From NCBI RefSeq assembly GCF_024721975.1, contig NZ_JANQBB010000012.1, positions 1-64,000 of the forward strand: 64,000 bases of DNA, in the 5' to 3' direction. Position 1 is the stretch's first letter; every line of letters starts with the position of its first letter. This document shows positions 26,738 through 38,131 of the stretch, one piece after another. This stretch comes from Paenibacillus endoradicis (GTDB lineage: Bacteria; Bacillota; Bacilli; Paenibacillales; Paenibacillaceae). The notes beneath the pieces were generated by a model. The model saw nothing but the letters and a program-made list of their open reading frames with translations, was not told the DNA's origin and searched no databases. Position numbers and translations under genes: made by a program.

Positions 26738-27532
26738 TTAACCGAGAACAACACGATCATCAGCCATTTTTTTACCGCTTATTCGTTCGAATTCATTCAA
26801 TAAACTTTCTACAGTAAGCTGTGGTTTACGAACTTCATCAACTTGCAAAATAATTCGGCCCTTATCCATCATAATTAGTCGATTACCAAGACGAATCGCT
26901 TGCTCCATATTATGTGTAACCATTATCGTAGTAAGGTTAAGATCTTTTACGATTCGTTCGGTCAAATTAGTAATTAGTTCAGCTCGAGCTGGATCGAGCG
27001 CAGCCGTATGTTCATCAAGTAACAATATTTGCGGTCTAGTGAATGTAGCCATCAATAAACTTAAAGCTTGACGCTCACCACCTGATAACAATCCTACTTT
27101 TGCACCCATACGATTCTCAAGACCAATTCCAAGCTTAGAAAGTTCCTCTTTAAATATAACCTTAGTCTTGCTCGTTACACCAAATGAGAAACCTCTACGC
27201 TGACCACGTTTGTAAGCTAGTGCTAAGTTTTCTTCAATAGACATATGCGGCGCTGTACCTGCCATTGGATCTTGGAAAACACGACCTATCCATCGACTAC
27301 GACTATGTTCAGGTAGATTACTGACATCAGTACCATCGATTACTATGTTTCCAATGTCAGGTTTAAGAACTCCTGATACTACATTCATTAATGTTGACTT
27401 ACCTGCCCCATTACTTCCTATAATCGTTATAAAATCTCCACTCTTTAAATGCAAGTCTGCATTTAATAATGCGATTTTTTCATCGATTGTACCTGGATTA
27501 AACAATTTGGATACTTCGTTAATGTGTAACAT
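26738..27532 (-). CDS. ABC transporter ATP-binding protein
   Basis: This is the ATPase of the three-gene importer at 26738-29536. Walker A GSNGAGKST is near residue 38, the signature LSGGERQAL near 148, Walker B ILLLDEH near 170, and the switch His in MVTHN. Length 264 aa is typical. It overlaps the permease gene by 14 bp, so the two are translationally coupled. The substrate is unknown; the family set resembles TrpXYZ-type importers of aromatic amino acids. A terminator follows. Confidence 0.9.
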   Translation of the reverse strand: MLHINEVSKLFNPGTIDEKIALLNADLHLKSGDFITIIGSNGAGKSTLMNVVSGVLKPDIGNIVIDGTDVSNLPEHSRSRWIGRVFQDPMAGTAPHMSIEENLALAYKRGQRRGFSFGVTSKTKVIFKEELSKLGIGLENRMGAKVGLLSGGERQALSLLMATFTRPQILLLDEHTAALDPARAELITNLTERIVKDLNLTTIMVTHNMEQAIRLGNRLIMMDKGRIILQVDEVRKPQLTVESLLNEFERISGKKMADDRVVLG

Positions 27533-28448
27533 CTAGCGCACTTCCCCCTTTCGAGGTCGAGTTCACTTGTTGGATAACTTCTTCTGCACGCTTGCGTGAT
27601 GTTTTCTTTTCCTGCATTGCATTTTTAATAGTAGGAATAATTAATGCGAAAATAATAATAAGTGCTGTAACTAACTTCATGTCTTGTGCATCCATACCCG
27701 GAATTCTTAAGGCTAATGCATAAATAACGCGATATATAATAGCTCCGAGTACAACGGCAATCGTCGCACGGAATATTGTTTTCCTACCAAATATAGCTTC
27801 ACCAATAATTACAGATGCTAAACCGATAACAATCATGCCTACACCCATATTGATATTTGTTTGATTCGTTGAGAATGCGATTAGACCACCGGAAGTTGCA
27901 ACAAGCGCGTTTGACAATGAAACACCAAGAATTGTAGTCATATGTGTGTTAGCGCCAAAGCTTTTGATCATTCGTTGATTATCACCAGTTGCACGTAAAC
28001 TTAGGCCGATATTCGTTTTGAAAAACAGATCTAATAATATTTTTACTCCTATAGCCACAATTATTCCAATTAACCATACTGGAGCAGAACTAAATAAATT
28101 CGTAGTATCACGCAATGAAAGACTAGGCTTGCCCATTATACGTAGATTGATTGAATAGAGAGCAATCATCATAATAATACCTGATAGTAGTCCATTAATT
28201 TTACCTTTTGTATGTAGCAGTCCTGTCATTAACCCGGCAAGTGCACCGCCACAAAACGCGAATATTAAAGAAATGACAGGTGAGTATCCATTCATCGCCA
28301 TAACAGTAGTTATGGCTGCTCCCGTAGTAAAACTACCGTCTACTGTAAGATCCGGAAAATCTAATACTCGATAGGTAATAAATACACCCAATGCCATTAA
28401 TGCATACAGTAAACCACTTTCTAACGCTCCTACTAATGAATATAACAT
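27519..28448 (-). CDS. ABC transporter permease
   Basis: The 309-aa protein has about nine hydrophobic segments and the branched-chain-permease-like signature DFPDLTVDGSFTTGAA near the N-terminus. It is the membrane partner of the adjacent ATPase and lipoprotein. The C-terminal 25 residues are basic and cytoplasmic. The ATG is preceded by AAGGAGGAAAACG. Specificity is not visible from sequence. Confidence 0.88.
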   Translation of the reverse strand: MLYSLVGALESGLLYALMALGVFITYRVLDFPDLTVDGSFTTGAAITTVMAMNGYSPVISLIFAFCGGALAGLMTGLLHTKGKINGLLSGIIMMIALYSINLRIMGKPSLSLRDTTNLFSSAPVWLIGIIVAIGVKILLDLFFKTNIGLSLRATGDNQRMIKSFGANTHMTTILGVSLSNALVATSGGLIAFSTNQTNINMGVGMIVIGLASVIIGEAIFGRKTIFRATIAVVLGAIIYRVIYALALRIPGMDAQDMKLVTALIIIFALIIPTIKNAMQEKKTSRKRAEEVIQQVNSTSKGGSALDVTH

Positions 28449-28540
28449 CGTTTTCCTCCTTACTATTCAAACGTATGCAGGGGACCAGTTCTCTGATCCC
28501 CTGCAGGTATTACCTAATATAACTAACATTATATTAGGTA

Positions 28541-29536
28541 TTATTGAATAATGTTATTAGCTGGATCTTTCACATAAGCTTTCATTGCATCTGTCACTTC
28601 AATACCCATCTCAGCTGCAACTTTTGTATTAATAATGAAATCAAGATTTTGCGGCTTAGTCACTGTCATCTCACCTGGTTTTTTACCATTTTTCAGAATA
28701 TCGACAACCATCTGTCCTACTTGATAACCATGATCATAATATTTGAATCCTACTGTTGCAAACGCACCTGCCTCAACAGTGTCACGATCGGATGAGAAGA
28801 ATGGGATGTCATTTTCGTAAGCAACATCGATAATCGTACCGACGGCTTCTACCACTGAGTTATCCAGTGTAATGAAGATTGCATCAACTTTACCTACTAA
28901 TGATTGAGCTGCTATTTGCACATCTGATGCATTAACAATTGGTGCTTCAATTAATTCAATACCATGTGTAGCTAGACGAGCTTGTGCTGTTGCAGCCATA
29001 ACTACGGAGTTAGACTCTCCCTTATTAATAACGATACCTACTTTTTTAACAGTAGAAAATTCTTTAGCAATGAAATCCATCAGTGATTCTATTGCTTCAG
29101 GACTAGAATCCGAAGCTCCTGTAACATTGCCACCTGGTGATTCTAATGAAGGAACCAGCTTGTCAGCAATAGGATCAGTTACTGCAGCGAACACTACTGG
29201 AGTTTCAGTAATTTCATCTATAAGCCCTAACGCACTAGGAGTCGCAATCCCGATTGCAACATCTGGATTACCTTCTTTAATTTTTTGTGAAATTGGTTGT
29301 AAATTAGCAGGTTCTGCTTGTGCGTTTTGGAAGTCGATAACTAGGTTTTCACCCTCTTTAATTCCAGCATCAGCTAGCGCATCAATAATACCATCATGAA
29401 CTGCATTAAGTGATGGATGCTCAACATATTGAGAAATGGCAATTTTGTAAGAATCTGAATCTTTCCCGCCTGAACATGCTGTAAGTGATAAGACTACAAG
29501 TGATAACACTAAACCAGACAATAATTTCTTTTTCAA
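28541..29536 (-). CDS. ABC transporter substrate-binding lipoprotein (ABC_sub_bind family)
   Basis: The signal peptide KKKLLSGLVLSLVV ends at a lipobox LTAC with Cys21, so the protein is membrane-tethered. Two Rossmann-like lobes follow, with repeated motifs as in TrpX-type binding proteins (for example GNPDVAIGIATPSA and SSDRDTVEAGAFA). I place the start at a TTG at 29536, after AAAGGGG at 8 bases. In-frame ATGs further upstream either lack a ribosome binding site or lie in the -10 box. Aromatic amino acid transport is possible, by analogy only. Confidence 0.87.
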   Translation of the reverse strand: MKKKLLSGLVLSLVVLSLTACSGGKDSDSYKIAISQYVEHPSLNAVHDGIIDALADAGIKEGENLVIDFQNAQAEPANLQPISQKIKEGNPDVAIGIATPSALGLIDEITETPVVFAAVTDPIADKLVPSLESPGGNVTGASDSSPEAIESLMDFIAKEFSTVKKVGIVINKGESNSVVMAATAQARLATHGIELIEAPIVNASDVQIAAQSLVGKVDAIFITLDNSVVEAVGTIIDVAYENDIPFFSSDRDTVEAGAFATVGFKYYDHGYQVGQMVVDILKNGKKPGEMTVTKPQNLDFIINTKVAAEMGIEVTDAMKAYVKDPANNIIQ

Positions 29537-29593
29537 TGAAATGACCCCTTTCATAATGCGAATATTGTATGAATGCTTGTATATTCTTTCCAT

Positions 29594-29622
29594 CATCTTA
29601 AATGTACAACGCTAATACGTCA
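29594..29622 (-). promoter_or_regulatory. sigma-A promoter of the ABC transporter operon
   Basis: On the minus strand TTGACG (29617-29622) and TAAGAT (29594-29599) are 17 bp apart. It lies between the tuf terminator and the lipoprotein gene, so the operon is transcribed independently. Confidence 0.75.
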
Positions 29623-29693
29623 ATACTTCTATTCTATAAAGTGTTGTCGCAGCATAACTTCATCATGAAATTAAAAACTACTTTAAATTACAC

Positions 29694-29729
29694 AAAAAAG
29701 AAGCCTCCATTTGCATGGAGGCTTCTTTA
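29694..29729. terminator. Terminator of the str operon after tuf
   Basis: A 13-bp stem AAGAAGCCTCCAT/ATGGAGGCTTCTT with a 4-base loop (29699-29727) is followed by T on the minus strand. Confidence 0.9.
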
Positions 29730-29753
29730 TAAGCAGCTTATGCTGCGAGTTTA

Positions 29754-30944
29754 TTAAGCTTGGATAGATGCAACCGCACCGGCACCAACTGTACGACCAC
29801 CTTCACGGATGGAGAAGCGAGTACCATCTTCTACCGCGATTGGAGCGATCAATTCAACAGTTACTTCGATGTTGTCACCAGGCATAACCATTTCAGAACC
29901 TTCAGGAAGGTTGATGATACCAGTTACGTCAGTTGTACGGAAGTAGAACTGTGGACGGTAACCAGTGAAGAATGGCTTATGACGGCCACCCTCTTCTTTA
30001 GTAAGAACGTAGATTTGAGCTGTGAAGTTAGTATGAGGCTTTACAGAACCTGGTTTAGCCAATACTTGACCGCGCTCGATATCTTTACGATCTACACCAC
30101 GAAGTAGTGCACCAACGTTGTCCCCTGCTGAAGCATAGTCAAGCAATTTACGGAACATCTCAACGCCTGTTACTACAGACTTACGAGTTTCTTCTTGAAG
30201 ACCGATAATTTCGATCTCATCACCAATTTTGATTTCTCCACGCTCAACACGACCAGTGGCAACAGTACCACGACCAGTGATTGTGAATACATCCTCAACA
30301 GGCATAAGGAATGGTTTGTTAATATCACGTTCTGGAGTTGGGATATAAGTATCGATTTGTTCGAACAATTCGATAATTTTAGCAGCCCAAGGACCATCAG
30401 TGTTTTGTAGTGCTTCACGAGCAGAACCACGAACGATTGGAGTATCATCACCAGGGAAATCGTATTCGCTAAGAAGGTCACGAATTTCCATTTCAACAAG
30501 CTCAAGAAGCTCTTCATCATCAACCATATCACATTTGTTCAAGAATACTACGATGTAAGGAACACCTACTTGACGAGAAAGCAAGATGTGCTCACGAGTT
30601 TGTGGCATAGGACCATCAGTTGCAGATACAACTAGGATAGCTCCGTCCATTTGTGCAGCACCAGTGATCATGTTTTTAACATAATCGGCATGGCCTGGGC
30701 AGTCAACGTGTGCATAGTGACGAGATGGAGTTTCATACTCTACGTGAGAAGTAGAGATTGTGATACCACGCTCGCGCTCTTCTGGAGCTTTATCGATTTG
30801 ATCAAACGCAATCGCAGCACCACCATATGTTTTAGAAAGTACAGTAGTGATTGCAGCTGTAAGAGTAGTTTTACCATGATCGACGTGACCAATAGTACCA
30901 ATATTTACGTGCGGTTTAGAACGGTCAAATTTAGCTTTTGCCAT
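29754..30944 (-). CDS. tuf: Elongation factor Tu
   Basis: EF-Tu delivers aminoacyl-tRNA to the ribosome. G1 [11 protein letters not shown]3 DCPGHADYV and G4 NKCD are all present, and the length is 396 aa. Domain II and III residues at elfamycin sites look ordinary. It is the last gene of the str operon. A long hairpin lies between it and fusA (30989-31023). The ribosome binding site is GAGGAGGA. Confidence 0.98.
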   Translation of the reverse strand: MAKAKFDRSKPHVNIGTIGHVDHGKTTLTAAITTVLSKTYGGAAIAFDQIDKAPEERERGITISTSHVEYETPSRHYAHVDCPGHADYVKNMITGAAQMDGAILVVSATDGPMPQTREHILLSRQVGVPYIVVFLNKCDMVDDEELLELVEMEIRDLLSEYDFPGDDTPIVRGSAREALQNTDGPWAAKIIELFEQIDTYIPTPERDINKPFLMPVEDVFTITGRGTVATGRVERGEIKIGDEIEIIGLQEETRKSVVTGVEMFRKLLDYASAGDNVGALLRGVDRKDIERGQVLAKPGSVKPHTNFTAQIYVLTKEEGGRHKPFFTGYRPQFYFRTTDVTGIINLPEGSEMVMPGDNIEVTVELIAPIAVEDGTRFSIREGGRTVGAGAVASIQA

Positions 30945-30963
30945 TGAACTTAATCCTCCTCAA

Positions 30964-31023
30964 TATATCTAATTTATTTTTATGTGTAAGCCGATATTAG
31001 ATATTTTATATCTAATTTCGGCT
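30964..31023 (-). promoter_or_regulatory. Alternative hairpins in the fusA-tuf spacer
   Basis: On the minus strand AGCCGAAATTAGATA pairs with TATCTAATATCGGCT (30989-31023). A further copy of AAATTAGATAT just before the tuf ribosome binding site (30965-30975) could pair with the same middle arm instead. The two folds exclude each other. Confidence 0.5.
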
Positions 31024-31048
31024 AAAATCAAACTTTTCAAAAGTGAGA

Positions 31049-33127
31049 TTATTCACCTTTGTTTTTTGCAATAATCGCTTCAGCGATAGACTTAGGAACT
31101 TCTTCATAGTGAGAAAGCTCCATAGAGAATACGCCACGACCTTGAGTACCAGAACGTAGAGTTGTAGAATAACCAAACATCTCAGACAAAGGCACTTTAG
31201 AACGAACAATTTGTGCACCTGAACGCATATCTGATCCTTCAATACGTCCACGACGAGAGCTGATCATACCCATTACATCACCGAAGTATTCTTCAGGAAC
31301 TGTAACTTCTACTTTCATGATTGGCTCAAGAATAACTGGCATACATTTTTCTTTGGCAGCTTTAAGTGCCAGAGATCCTGCAATTTTGAACGCCATCTCA
31401 GAAGAATCGACATCATGGTAAGAACCGTCAACAACAGTTGCTTTAACATCAACTAGTGGGTAACCAGCGATAACACCATTTTTCATTGATTCTTCAATAC
31501 CAGCTTGGATTGGTCCGATATATTCACGAGGAATAGAACCACCCACGACTTTACTTTCAAAGACAAAGCCTGAACCAGCTTCAAGAGGTTCAAATTCAAC
31601 CCAGCAATGACCGAATTGACCTTTACCACCTGATTGACGAACAAATTTACCTTCCACTTTCGCAGCAGCTGTGAAAGTCTCACGGTATGCTACTTGAGGA
31701 GCACCAACAGTTGTCTCAACTTTGAATTCACGACGCATACGATCAACTAGGATTTCAAGGTGAAGCTCACCCATACCCGCGATGATTGTTTGGTTCGTTT
31801 CTTCGTCAGTGTAAGCACGGAAAGTTGGATCTTCTTCAGCAAGCTTAGAGATTGCAATACCAAGTTTATCTTGGTCAGCTTTCGTCTTAGGCTCGATAGC
31901 GATTTGAATAACTGGATCAGGGAAGTTCATGGATTCAAGGATAATTGGCGCCTTTTCATCACATAATGTATCACCAGTAGTAGTATCTTTCAAACCTACA
32001 GCTGCTGCAATATCACCAGAGAATACTTCTTGAATCTCTTGACGGCTGTTTGCATGCATTTGTAGAATACGACCAACGCGCTCACGTTTACCTTTTGTAG
32101 AGTTCAATACGTAAGAACCTGATGCAAGAACACCAGAATATACGCGGAAGAACGTCAAACGACCAACGTAAGGATCCGTCATAATTTTGAAAGCTAGAGC
32201 AGAGAAAGGTGCTGAATCATCAGATGGACGGCTACTTTCAGTACCATCTTCTAATGTACCTTTAATTGCTTCGATGTCAACTGGAGCAGGTAGGTAATCT
32301 ACTACTGCATCAAGAACCAATTGAACACCTTTGTTACGGTAAGATGAACCTGCTACGACAGGATAGATCTTAGTTTCACAAACGCCTTTACGAAGCGCAG
32401 ATTTGATTTCTGGAATTGAAACTTCTTCGCCATCCAAATACTTCATCATTAGATCTTCGTCAAGCTCTGAAACTTTTTCTACCAAGATTGCACGTAACTC
32501 TTCAACTTGCTCCGCGTATTGTGCAGGAATTTCACCAACAACTGGATCTTTACCAGTATCATCAACATAAGTGTAAGACTTACGTTCGATAATATCGATA
32601 ACACCGATGAAATCATTTTCAGCACCCATAGGTACTTGAATTGCTACTGCATTAGCTTGTAGACGCTCACGCATGTCTTTAATTACATTTAGGTAATCAG
32701 CACCGATGATGTCCATTTTGTTAACGTAAGCAATACGAGGAACCCCGTATTTATCTGCTTGACGCCAAACAGTTTCAGACTGAGGCTCAACGCCTTCTTT
32801 AGCACTGAAAACCCCTACAGCTCCGTCCAATACACGAAGAGAACGTTCAACTTCAACGGTGAAGTCTACGTGACCCGGAGTATCGATGATATTGATGCGG
32901 TTACCCTTCCAAGCGGCTGTTGTTGCAGCAGAAGTGATCGTGATACCACGCTCTTGCTCTTGCTCCATCCAGTCCATTGTTGCAGCACCTTCATGTACCT
33001 CACCAATTTTGTGAGTACGTCCAGTGAAGAACAGGATACGCTCAGTTGTTGTAGTTTTACCTGCATCGATATGCGCCATGATACCGATATTACGTGTATT
33101 TTCCAAGGAGAACTCTCTTTTTGCCAT
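31049..33127 (-). CDS. fusA: Elongation factor G
   Basis: EF-G catalyses translocation. G1 [15 protein letters not shown]3 [12 protein letters not shown] and G4 NKMD are present. The 692-aa protein has the five-domain layout with domain IV starting near ARVAYRETF-like PQVAYRETF. It follows rpsG by 27 bp and precedes tuf. Confidence 0.98.
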   Translation of the reverse strand: MAKREFSLENTRNIGIMAHIDAGKTTTTERILFFTGRTHKIGEVHEGAATMDWMEQEQERGITITSAATTAAWKGNRINIIDTPGHVDFTVEVERSLRVLDGAVGVFSAKEGVEPQSETVWRQADKYGVPRIAYVNKMDIIGADYLNVIKDMRERLQANAVAIQVPMGAENDFIGVIDIIERKSYTYVDDTGKDPVVGEIPAQYAEQVEELRAILVEKVSELDEDLMMKYLDGEEVSIPEIKSALRKGVCETKIYPVVAGSSYRNKGVQLVLDAVVDYLPAPVDIEAIKGTLEDGTESSRPSDDSAPFSALAFKIMTDPYVGRLTFFRVYSGVLASGSYVLNSTKGKRERVGRILQMHANSRQEIQEVFSGDIAAAVGLKDTTTGDTLCDEKAPIILESMNFPDPVIQIAIEPKTKADQDKLGIAISKLAEEDPTFRAYTDEETNQTIIAGMGELHLEILVDRMRREFKVETTVGAPQVAYRETFTAAAKVEGKFVRQSGGKGQFGHCWVEFEPLEAGSGFVFESKVVGGSIPREYIGPIQAGIEESMKNGVIAGYPLVDVKATVVDGSYHDVDSSEMAFKIAGSLALKAAKEKCMPVILEPIMKVEVTVPEEYFGDVMGMISSRRGRIEGSDMRSGAQIVRSKVPLSEMFGYSTTLRSGTQGRGVFSMELSHYEEVPKSIAEAIIAKNKGE

Positions 33128-33154
33128 CGAATTTTCCTCTTTTCGTGGTTTATC

Positions 33155-33625
33155 CTACCAACGGTAGTGAGCGAAAGCTTTGTTAGCTTCAGCCATTTTG
33201 TGTGTATCTTCGCGTTTCTTCACAGCTGCACCAGTGTTGTTCGATGCATCCATGATTTCAGCCGCCAAACGTTCTTCCATCGTTTTCTCACCGCGGTTAC
33301 GGGAGTAGTTAACCAACCAACGTAATGCTAGAGCAGTACGACGTTCAGGTTTAACTTCGATAGGCACTTGATAGTTAGCACCACCTACACGGCGAGCTTT
33401 AACCTCAAGTACAGGCATGATGTTTTTCATTGCTGCTTCAAAAACTTCCATTGGATCATTTCCAGAACGTTCTTGAACCAATTTGAATGCATCATACAAA
33501 ATCGTTTGAGCAGTTCCTCTTTTACCGTCCAACATGATACGGTTGATAAGACGAGTTACCAATTTCGAATTATACAACGGATCTGGTAGCACATCGCGTT
33601 TTGTAACAGGACCTTTGCGTGGCAT
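33155..33625 (-). CDS. rpsG: 30S ribosomal protein S7
   Basis: S7 organises the 30S head. The start is the ATG at 33625 ([20 protein letters not shown]), after GGGGGA; an ATG seven codons upstream precedes that site. Length is 156 aa. [11 protein letters not shown] and [14 protein letters not shown] are conserved. Confidence 0.97.
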   Translation of the reverse strand: MPRKGPVTKRDVLPDPLYNSKLVTRLINRIMLDGKRGTAQTILYDAFKLVQERSGNDPMEVFEAAMKNIMPVLEVKARRVGGANYQVPIEVKPERRTALALRWLVNYSRNRGEKTMEERLAAEIMDASNNTGAAVKKREDTHKMAEANKAFAHYRW

Positions 33626-33692
33626 TAGAAGTCCCCCTTTCTTCAATAAATAATTTGTGTTGGTCTAACATTGCTCCGATTAGGAGTTGCCA

Positions 33693-34112
33693 TTATTTTT
33701 TAACTTTAGGACGTTTAGTACCATATTTAGAACGAGCTTGCATACGGTTGTTTACACCTGCAGTATCAAGCGCACCACGAACGATGTGATAACGAACCCC
33801 TGCTAAGTCTTTTACTCGACCACCACGGATAAGTACCACGCTGTGCTCTTGAAGGTTATGTCCGATACCTGGAATGTACGCTGTAACCTCTACACGGTTA
33901 GTAAGACGTACACGGGCATATTTACGAAGCGCGGAGTTCGGCTTCCTTGGAGTCATAGTACCTACACGAGTACAAACACCACGTTTTTGTGGAGATCTAG
34001 TTTCAGTAGCTTCACGTTTAAGAGCATTAAAACCTCTTTGCAATGCTGGTGATTTTGATTTAACAACTTTAGCTTGGCGTCCTTTACGAACTAGCTGATT
34101 AATTGTTGGCAT
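33693..34112 (-). CDS. rpsL: 30S ribosomal protein S12, with variant streptomycin-site residues
   Basis: S12 controls decoding accuracy and is the classical streptomycin target. The 139-aa protein starts [13 protein letters not shown]. Two hot-spot residues differ from the usual form. Codon 56 is AGG, giving [11 protein letters not shown] in place of TPKKPNS; this aligns with E. coli Lys42. Residue 104 is Ala, giving [10 protein letters not shown] in place of VKDLPGVRYH; this aligns with E. coli Pro90. Lys101 (E. coli Lys87) is unchanged. In other species Arg at the first site gives streptomycin resistance with near-normal accuracy. It heads the str operon. Confidence 0.97.
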   Translation of the reverse strand: MPTINQLVRKGRQAKVVKSKSPALQRGFNALKREATETRSPQKRGVCTRVGTMTPRKPNSALRKYARVRLTNRVEVTAYIPGIGHNLQEHSVVLIRGGRVKDLAGVRYHIVRGALDTAGVNNRMQARSKYGTKRPKVKK

Positions 34113-34242
34113 GTTGCCACCCCCTTCCCATAATTATGTCATTTATATTGGTAGACATCTCACCCAAATTCAAGCCCACAGATCCAGGCGGTTCATAATG
34201 AAGTTGCATATACCCATACCCGATCACTAGGCGCACTACAAT

Positions 34243-34272
34243 ATATTAGCACTAAGTGAATGGAGATGTCAA
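34243..34272 (-). promoter_or_regulatory. Promoter of the str operon (rpsL)
   Basis: On the minus strand a perfect TTGACA (34267-34272) and TAATAT (34243-34248) are 18 bp apart, leaving a leader of about 125 bases before rpsL. Confidence 0.7.
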
Positions 34273-34329
34273 GCAGTAGACTAACACTTTACTTTTGAAT
34301 TTTTGAATCCTCTGCATTTCATTACATTA

Positions 34330-34377
34330 AAAAGCGATAGATCCTCATACACGTAAACGTGATGAAAATCTACCGCT
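34330..34377 (-). terminator. Terminator of rpoBC
   Basis: An imperfect 16-bp stem AGCGGTAGAT.../...ATCTATCGCT (34333-34376) with CACG/CGTG at its tip is followed by T on the minus strand, 15 bp past rpoC. Confidence 0.8.
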
Positions 34378-34391
34378 AGATTTAACAGCAA

Positions 34392-37300
34392 TTAAGCTTT
34401 TTCTACAGTAATCGCTTCACTCTGCTCATCTGAAAGAACCGCTGTTCCAGCAGTTTCTTCAATGCCTGCAAAGCGAATGTTACGGTAACGTTGCATACCA
34501 GTACCGGCAGGGATTAGCTTACCGATAATAACGTTCTCTTTAAGACCGAGCAATTGGTCAACTTTACCTTTGATCGCTGCATCAGTAAGAACACGTGTTG
34601 TTTCTTGGAATGATGCGGCAGACAAGAAGGAATCAGTTTCAAGAGATGCTTTAGTAATACCAAGTAGTACAGGCTTAGCAATAGCTGGATCTTTACCCGT
34701 CAGAATTGCATCAAGGTTCGCCGCTTCATATTCATGCATATCCACGAATGAACCAGGTAATAGTGTAGTATCACCAGCAATAACGATACGGATTTTACGT
34801 AGCATTTGCTTAATCATAACCTCAATGTGTTTATCATTGATTTCTACACCTTGGTTACGATATACGCGTTGTACTTCTTGTAGAATATAGTTTTGAACGC
34901 CACGAATACCTTTGATACGTAGCATATCTTTAGGGTCGATAGAACCATCAGTAAGTTCATCTCCGGCTTCAACATGCTGACCTTCAGTTACACGAATACG
35001 AGATCCGTAAGTAACAGGGTATTCTTTGGATTCTGCTTCACCTTGAATTTCAATAACACGACGATCTTTCGTCTCATGAATTTTCTTCACGACACCATCA
35101 AGCTCAGAAATAAGTGCTTGACCTTTAGGATTACGTGCTTCGAATAGTTCTTGGATACGCGGAAGACCTTGTGTAATATCATCTCCGGCTACACCGCCCG
35201 TATGGAACGTACGCATTGTCAACTGTGTTCCTGGCTCACCGATAGATTGAGCTGCGATAATACCAACCGCTTCACCAATCTCAACGTGCTTACCAGTAGC
35301 AAGGTTACGACCATAACATACTTTACATACGCCGTGACGAGCACGACAGCTAAGTACAGAACGGATTTGAAGTTTTTCAACACCGGCTTCAACGATTGTT
35401 TCAGCTTTATCTGCATCGATAAGTTCATTACGGTTAACAAGAACTTCACCAGTTTTCGGATGACGAACCGTTTCGAATGAATAACGACCTTCAATACGGT
35501 CAAATAGGTCTTCAATAACCTCTTTACCATCTTGAATTTTGCTAACGATAAAGCCTTTATCAGTACCACAATCTTCTTCACGAACGATAACATCTTGCGC
35601 AACGTCAACTAGACGACGAGTTAGGTAACCTGAATCGGCTGTACGTAACGCTGTATCGGCAAGACCTTTACGAGCACCATGCGTAGAGATAAAGTACTCT
35701 AGTACTGTAAGGCCTTCACGGAAGTTAGATTTGATCGGTAACTCAATGATACGACCAGATGGATTGGCCATTAGACCACGCATACCACCAAGTTGTGTAA
35801 TTTGAGATTTATTACCACGGGCTTTAGAGTCAACCATAAGCATGATGTTATTATAGCGATCCATAGATTTCATTAGGACTTCTGTAATTTCATCCTTACA
35901 CTTACTCCAAATGCTAATGATACGGTCATAACGCTCTTCATTCGTAATAAGACCACGACGATATTGGTTCATAACTGTTGCTACTTTATCTTCTGATAGT
36001 TTCATAATTCCAGCTTTTTCTTTTGGAATAATGATATCAGATACACCGATAGTAATACCGGCTTTAGTAGAATAAGTGAAACCAAGCTCTTTGATCAAAT
36101 CAAGAATAACAGACGTTTTAGTTGTGTGATATTTACGGAAACATTCCGCGATAATTGTTCCTAGGTAGTCTTTACCAACCGCAGGAGCTATCGGGAAGTC
36201 ATTCATAATTTTTTGTAGGTCAGCACCTTTTTCGTATACGAAATAGTGATCAGGAATACCATTAATCAAGTTAGTTTTAGTCGCTTCGTTGATATAAGGG
36301 AATTCAGATGGGAATATTTCGTTGAAAATTACTTTACCTACTGTTGTGCAAAGAAGTGCTTCATTTTGTTTATCTGTAAAGCTTGTTTTGTTCAAAGCTT
36401 TGGCAGGGATAACAATACGAGCATGAAGAGCCGCAGCACCACGTTGATAAGAAGAAACTACTTCATTCACCGTAGCATAGATACCGCCACTACCTTTAGC
36501 TTCTTTGTTGTCCATTGTAAGGTAGAATGAACCTAGAACCATATCCTGAGACGGTGTAACTACTGGCTTACCATCTTTAGGGTTCAAGATATTACCAGAA
36601 GCAAGCATAAGCATACGAGCTTCAGCTTGAGCTTCAGCAGACAATGGAACGTGAACCGCCATTTGGTCACCATCAAAGTCAGCGTTATAAGCTGTACATA
36701 CTAATGGATGCAATTTAATTGCGCGACCTTCAACAAGAATCGGTTCAAATGCTTGAATACCAAGTCTATGCAATGTTGGGGCACGGTTTAGAAGGACTGG
36801 ATGCTCTCTAATAACTTCTTCAAGTACATCCCAAACTTCTGCACTTACACGCTCAACTTTACGCTTAGCACTCTTAATGTTATGTGCTAGACCTTTATTA
36901 ACAAGTTCTTTCATAACGAAAGGCTTGAACAATTCTAGCGCCATTTCTTTTGGTAAACCACATTGGTACATTTTCAAGTTAGGACCTACAACGATAACCG
37001 AACGACCAGAATAGTCGACACGTTTACCTAGTAAGTTCTGACGGAAACGACCTTGTTTACCTTTAAGCATATGAGACAATGATTTTAATGGACGGTTACC
37101 AGGACCCGTTACAGGGCGGCCACGACGACCATTATCGATCAATGCATCAACAGCTTCTTGAAGCATACGTTTCTCATTTTGCACGATAATATCAGGAGCA
37201 CCAAGATCAAGAAGACGTTTTAGGCGGTTATTACGGTTAATAACACGACGATATAGATCATTCAAGTCAGATGTAGCAAAACGACCACCATCTAATTGAA

Positions 37301-38024
37301 CCATCGGACGAAGTTCTGGAGGAATGACAGGAAGTACATCCATAACCATCCACTCAGGCATATTACCGGAATTACGGAATGCTTCAACTACTTCAAGACG
37401 TTTAATCGCACGATTACGACGTTGGCCTTGAGCAGTGCGCAATTCTTCCTTCAACGTTACTAGTTCACCTTCAATATCAATATCTTGAAGCAATTTCTTG
37501 ACAGCTTCAGCACCCATGCCTGCTTGGAAACCATAACCATATTTTTCACGGTAGCTACGATATTCCTTCTCGGACAATAGTTGTTTTTTCTCAAGTGGAG
37601 TTTCACCAGGATCAGTTACAACATATGATGCAAAATAGATAATCTCTTCAAGAGAACGAGGAGACATATCTAGCGCTAGACCCATACGACTTGGAATACC
37701 TTTAAAGTACCAAATATGAGTGACAGGCGCTGCTAATTCAATGTGCGCCATACGTTCACGACGTACTTTAGCACGAGTGACTTCAACGCCACAGCGATCA
37801 CAAACTACGCCTTTATAACGTACACGTTTGTATTTACCGCAATGACATTCCCAGTCCTTTGTTGGTCCGAAAATCTTTTCACAGAAAAGACCTTCTTTCT
37901 CCGGTTTCAACGTTCTATAATTGATGGTTTCCGGCTTTTTAACCTCTCCGCGGGACCATGAGCGAATCTTGTCTGGCGATGCCAAACCAATTTTCATATA
38001 CTCGAAGTTGTTCACGTCCAACAA
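34392..38024 (-). CDS. rpoC: RNA polymerase beta' subunit
   Basis: Beta' carries the catalytic magnesium site [12 protein letters not shown] and the N-terminal zinc ribbon [20 protein letters not shown]. The second zinc site [13 protein letters not shown] is near residue 890. I place the start at a TTG at 38024, giving MLDVNNFEY as in B. subtilis, because AAGGAGGG lies 7 bases before it. An in-frame ATG 21 bases upstream overlaps that site. Length is 1210 aa. The L7Ae-like gene often found after rpoC is absent. Confidence 0.97.
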   Translation of the reverse strand: MLDVNNFEYMKIGLASPDKIRSWSRGEVKKPETINYRTLKPEKEGLFCEKIFGPTKDWECHCGKYKRVRYKGVVCDRCGVEVTRAKVRRERMAHIELAAPVTHIWYFKGIPSRMGLALDMSPRSLEEIIYFASYVVTDPGETPLEKKQLLSEKEYRSYREKYGYGFQAGMGAEAVKKLLQDIDIEGELVTLKEELRTAQGQRRNRAIKRLEVVEAFRNSGNMPEWMVMDVLPVIPPELRPMVQLDGGRFATSDLNDLYRRVINRNNRLKRLLDLGAPDIIVQNEKRMLQEAVDALIDNGRRGRPVTGPGNRPLKSLSHMLKGKQGRFRQNLLGKRVDYSGRSVIVVGPNLKMYQCGLPKEMALELFKPFVMKELVNKGLAHNIKSAKRKVERVSAEVWDVLEEVIREHPVLLNRAPTLHRLGIQAFEPILVEGRAIKLHPLVCTAYNADFDGDQMAVHVPLSAEAQAEARMLMLASGNILNPKDGKPVVTPSQDMVLGSFYLTMDNKEAKGSGGIYATVNEVVSSYQRGAAALHARIVIPAKALNKTSFTDKQNEALLCTTVGKVIFNEIFPSEFPYINEATKTNLINGIPDHYFVYEKGADLQKIMNDFPIAPAVGKDYLGTIIAECFRKYHTTKTSVILDLIKELGFTYSTKAGITIGVSDIIIPKEKAGIMKLSEDKVATVMNQYRRGLITNEERYDRIISIWSKCKDEITEVLMKSMDRYNNIMLMVDSKARGNKSQITQLGGMRGLMANPSGRIIELPIKSNFREGLTVLEYFISTHGARKGLADTALRTADSGYLTRRLVDVAQDVIVREEDCGTDKGFIVSKIQDGKEVIEDLFDRIEGRYSFETVRHPKTGEVLVNRNELIDADKAETIVEAGVEKLQIRSVLSCRARHGVCKVCYGRNLATGKHVEIGEAVGIIAAQSIGEPGTQLTMRTFHTGGVAGDDITQGLPRIQELFEARNPKGQALISELDGVVKKIHETKDRRVIEIQGEAESKEYPVTYGSRIRVTEGQHVEAGDELTDGSIDPKDMLRIKGIRGVQNYILQEVQRVYRNQGVEINDKHIEVMIKQMLRKIRIVIAGDTTLLPGSFVDMHEYEAANLDAILTGKDPAIAKPVLLGITKASLETDSFLSAASFQETTRVLTDAAIKGKVDQLLGLKENVIIGKLIPAGTGMQRYRNIRFAGIEETAGTAVLSDEQSEAITVEKA

Positions 38025-38131
38025 GGAGCAACCCTCCTTCGTCATGTATGACTATGTCTTATTAAGCACCAAACTTCAATCAGCGAGAGTATTCTCTACA
38101 CTGACTGAAGCTTAGTTTGTGCTTTGTGAAA

